From an uncultured Ruminococcus sp. (GTDB taxonomy: Bacteria > Bacillota > Clostridia > Oscillospirales > CAG-272): a stretch of DNA of 7,671 nucleotides. Below, piece after piece: positions 6,898-7,671 of the stretch; position 1 is the stretch's first letter; every line of letters starts with the position of its first letter. The DNA lies in the NCBI GenBank assembly GCA_902782785.1, contig CACZOH010000227.1:1-7671 (forward strand), written 5' to 3'. The position numbers and the translations under genes were made by a program. The notes below the pieces were generated by a model that worked only from the letters and a program-made list of their open reading frames with translations, was not told the origin of the DNA and made no database searches.

Positions 6898-6926
6898 ATT
6901 ATAACCTTTAGTTCTTCTGTTTTCAA
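6898..6926 (-). promoter_or_regulatory. Sigma-A-type promoter of the ABC-SGNH unit
   Basis: On the minus strand TTGAAA (complement of 6921-6926) and TATAAT (complement of 6898-6903) are separated by exactly 17 bases. These are the same hexamers and spacing as in the promoter at 4167-4195. Transcription should start near 6891, leaving a leader of about 26 bases before the first ATG. Confidence 0.88.
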
Positions 6927-6948
6927 AATATGATTGTTAAAATACAAT
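6920..6948 (+). promoter_or_regulatory. Possible distal promoter toward pgk (weak)
   Basis: TTTTCA (6920-6925), 17 bases, then TACAAT (6943-6948) resembles a sigma-A promoter (four and five of six consensus matches). It overlaps the -35 box of the divergent ABC promoter. If used, transcription would start near 6955 and place the element at 6959-7032 in a ~160-base pgk leader. In such AT-rich DNA this match could be chance. Confidence 0.25.
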
Positions 6949-6958
6949 GAATTTATAT

Positions 6959-7032
6959 GAAAATTTCCGTCGCAAAAGGGTGAAAGCGGTAAAATCCCGC
7001 TGTAAATAAACGGTAAAAGTCCGCGAATTTTC
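6959..7032 (+). other. Unexplained structured element with imperfect tandem repeat, upstream of pgk
   Basis: In the 248-bp region between the divergent ABC and pgk genes, seven bases at 6959-6965 (gaaaatt) are perfectly complementary to 7026-7032 (aattttc) and would close a 74-base domain. Inside, AGCGG at 6985-6989 can pair with CCGCT at 6997-7001, and CGG at 7011-7013 with CCG at 7021-7023. GCGG at 6986-6989 could instead pair with CCGC at 7021-7024, so two folds compete. A T-rich stretch (7028-7054) follows. This could be a leader RNA of pgk if transcription starts upstream of it, a protein-binding site, or chance in AT-rich DNA. It matches no RNA class I can name with confidence. Confidence 0.3.
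6987..7023 (+). repeat. Imperfect 13-bp direct repeat pair
   Basis: CGGTAAAATCCCG (6987-6999) and CGGTAAAAGTCCG (7011-7023) match at 11 of 13 positions, with starts 24 bases apart. Each is also a small hairpin with CGG/CCG arms around an A-rich loop. A start-to-start spacing near two helical turns would suit a regulator bound on one face of the DNA. Confidence 0.55.
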
Positions 7033-7052
7033 AAATTATTTTCTTTTTATTA

Positions 7053-7081
7053 TTGATAACGATTAAAAATAATGATAATAT
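7053..7081 (+). promoter_or_regulatory. Probable proximal promoter of pgk
   Basis: TTGATA (7053-7058), a 17-base spacer and TAATAT (7076-7081), preceded by TG one base upstream (7073-7074, extended -10 form), lie just upstream of pgk. Transcription would start near 7088 with a ~26-base leader. GATAAT at 7074-7079 is an alternative -10 box, with a short 15-base spacer. Confidence 0.55.
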
Positions 7082-7113
7082 ATGTGGTGACTGAAAAATA
7101 AGAGAGGTTTATT

Positions 7114-7671
7114 ATGTACAACAAAAAATCAATTACCGACATTGACGTAAAGGGCAAAAGAGTTCTTGCCCGCTGTGATTTCAACGTTCCGATGCAGGAC
7201 GGCGTTATCACCGACGTCAAAAGAATAACGGGCGCGATGCCCACCATCAAATATCTTTCCGAAAACGGCGCAAAAGTGATACTTTTCTCGCACATGGGCA
7301 GACCGAAGGGCGAATTCAATATGAAATACTCCCTCGCTCCCGTCGCGGCTAAGATCTCCGAATACTTAGGCAAGCCCGTTATAATGGCTTCCGACGTTAT
7401 AGGAGAGGACGCGAAGGCGAAGGCCGCCGCTCTTAAGGACGGCGACGTTATGCTTTTAGAAAACGTCCGTTTCCACAAGGAAGAAGAGAAGAACGACCCC
7501 GAATTTGCAAAAGAGCTCGCCTCCATGGCGGATATCTTCGTAAACGACGCGTTCGGTACCGCTCACAGAGCGCACGCCTCGACCGAGGGCGTATCGCACT
7601 ATCTGCCCTCCGTCTGCGGCTTCCTTATCCAGAAGGAGCTTGACGTTATGGGCGGCGCGCTTGAAAAGCCC
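7114..7671 (+). CDS. pgk: Phosphoglycerate kinase, N-terminal part (3' end outside window)
   Basis: PGK transfers the phosphate of 1,3-bisphosphoglycerate to ADP in glycolysis, in the cytoplasm. The window contains the first 186 residues, most of the N-terminal substrate-binding domain of a protein usually near 400 residues. Family motifs are clear: the PGK signature ARCDFNVP (19-26) with Arg20, Asp22 and Asn24, PTIKYLSENGAK (43-54), SHMGRPKG (59-66), LLENVRFHKEE (114-124), and VNDAFGTAHRAHAST (143-157). The frame is open to the last base of the window. The start is ATG at 7114-7116, with AGAGG (7103-7107) six bases upstream. The gene has its own probable promoter and is divergent from the ABC-SGNH unit. 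The usual partner gap is not immediately upstream; whether tpiA or other glycolytic genes follow cannot be seen. Confidence 0.97.
   Translation, partial: MYNKKSITDIDVKGKRVLARCDFNVPMQDGVITDVKRITGAMPTIKYLSENGAKVILFSHMGRPKGEFNMKYSLAPVAAKISEYLGKPVIMASDVIGEDAKAKAAALKDGDVMLLENVRFHKEEEKNDPEFAKELASMADIFVNDAFGTAHRAHASTEGVSHYLPSVCGFLIQKELDVMGGALEKP

Noticed and set aside
6974..7024. Cobalamin riboswitch
   Set aside because: Some core blocks appear in the right order, but no B12 box or downstream regulatory hairpin is visible, the domain is far too short, and pgk is not a known B12-regulated gene. Kept only as a remark on the unexplained element.
7047..7082. Fur-box-like GATAA-rich sequence upstream of pgk
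   Set aside because: The GATAA motifs do not form a convincing inverted repeat, the region is simply AT-rich promoter DNA, and iron control of pgk is not expected.
7050..7526. A 158-codon open frame on the minus strand opposite pgk
   Set aside because: pgk is clearly coded on the plus strand; this frame runs through the AT-rich promoter region and has no family resemblance.

Overview
The window looks like chromosomal DNA of a Gram-positive bacterium of the class Clostridia, probably a gut or rumen-type anaerobe that uses plant polysaccharides. This is inferred from several signs: strong AGGAG-type ribosome binding sites, sigma-A promoters of the TTGAAA-N17-TATAAT type, moderately GC-rich genes with frequent ATA isoleucine codons, AT-rich intergenic DNA, and protein types common in uncultured Clostridia. 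Genus cannot be told from the sequence. No mobile element, CRISPR array, tRNA or rRNA was seen, and no gene-free stretch exceeds 300 bases; the longest is 248.

Layout. (1) Plus strand, 1-1894: the 3' part of L-rhamnose isomerase (rhaA), a strong intrinsic terminator, and a cytoplasmic GH43 glycosidase with a CBM6-like C-terminal domain. (2) Minus strand, 1929-4195: a two-gene unit with a near-consensus promoter. It encodes an unrecognised multi-pass membrane protein and then a multi-pass membrane protein with a DUF218/YdcF/SanA-like domain. It ends at a hairpin shared with the convergent GH43 gene. (3) Minus strand, 4226-6926: a second two-gene unit with the same promoter hexamers. It encodes an ABC half-transporter (membrane domain fused to ATPase) and, one base after its stop, an SGNH/GDSL hydrolase whose ribosome binding site lies inside the transporter's last codons. 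(4) Plus strand, 7114 to the window end: the N-terminal half of phosphoglycerate kinase (pgk), divergent from unit 3 across 248 bp.

How they fit. RhaA and GH43 suggest intracellular processing of sugars from plant cell-wall material such as pectin; the SGNH hydrolase could be a deacetylase in the same theme, but its tight coupling to the ABC transporter points to a separate job with that transporter. pgk is core glycolysis. The two membrane proteins of unit 2 suggest an envelope function that cannot be named. The window is mostly ordinary chromosome. The least explained stretch is 6959-7032, between the divergent promoters, which carries an imperfect tandem repeat inside flanking complementary arms and could be a structured RNA or a protein-binding site.
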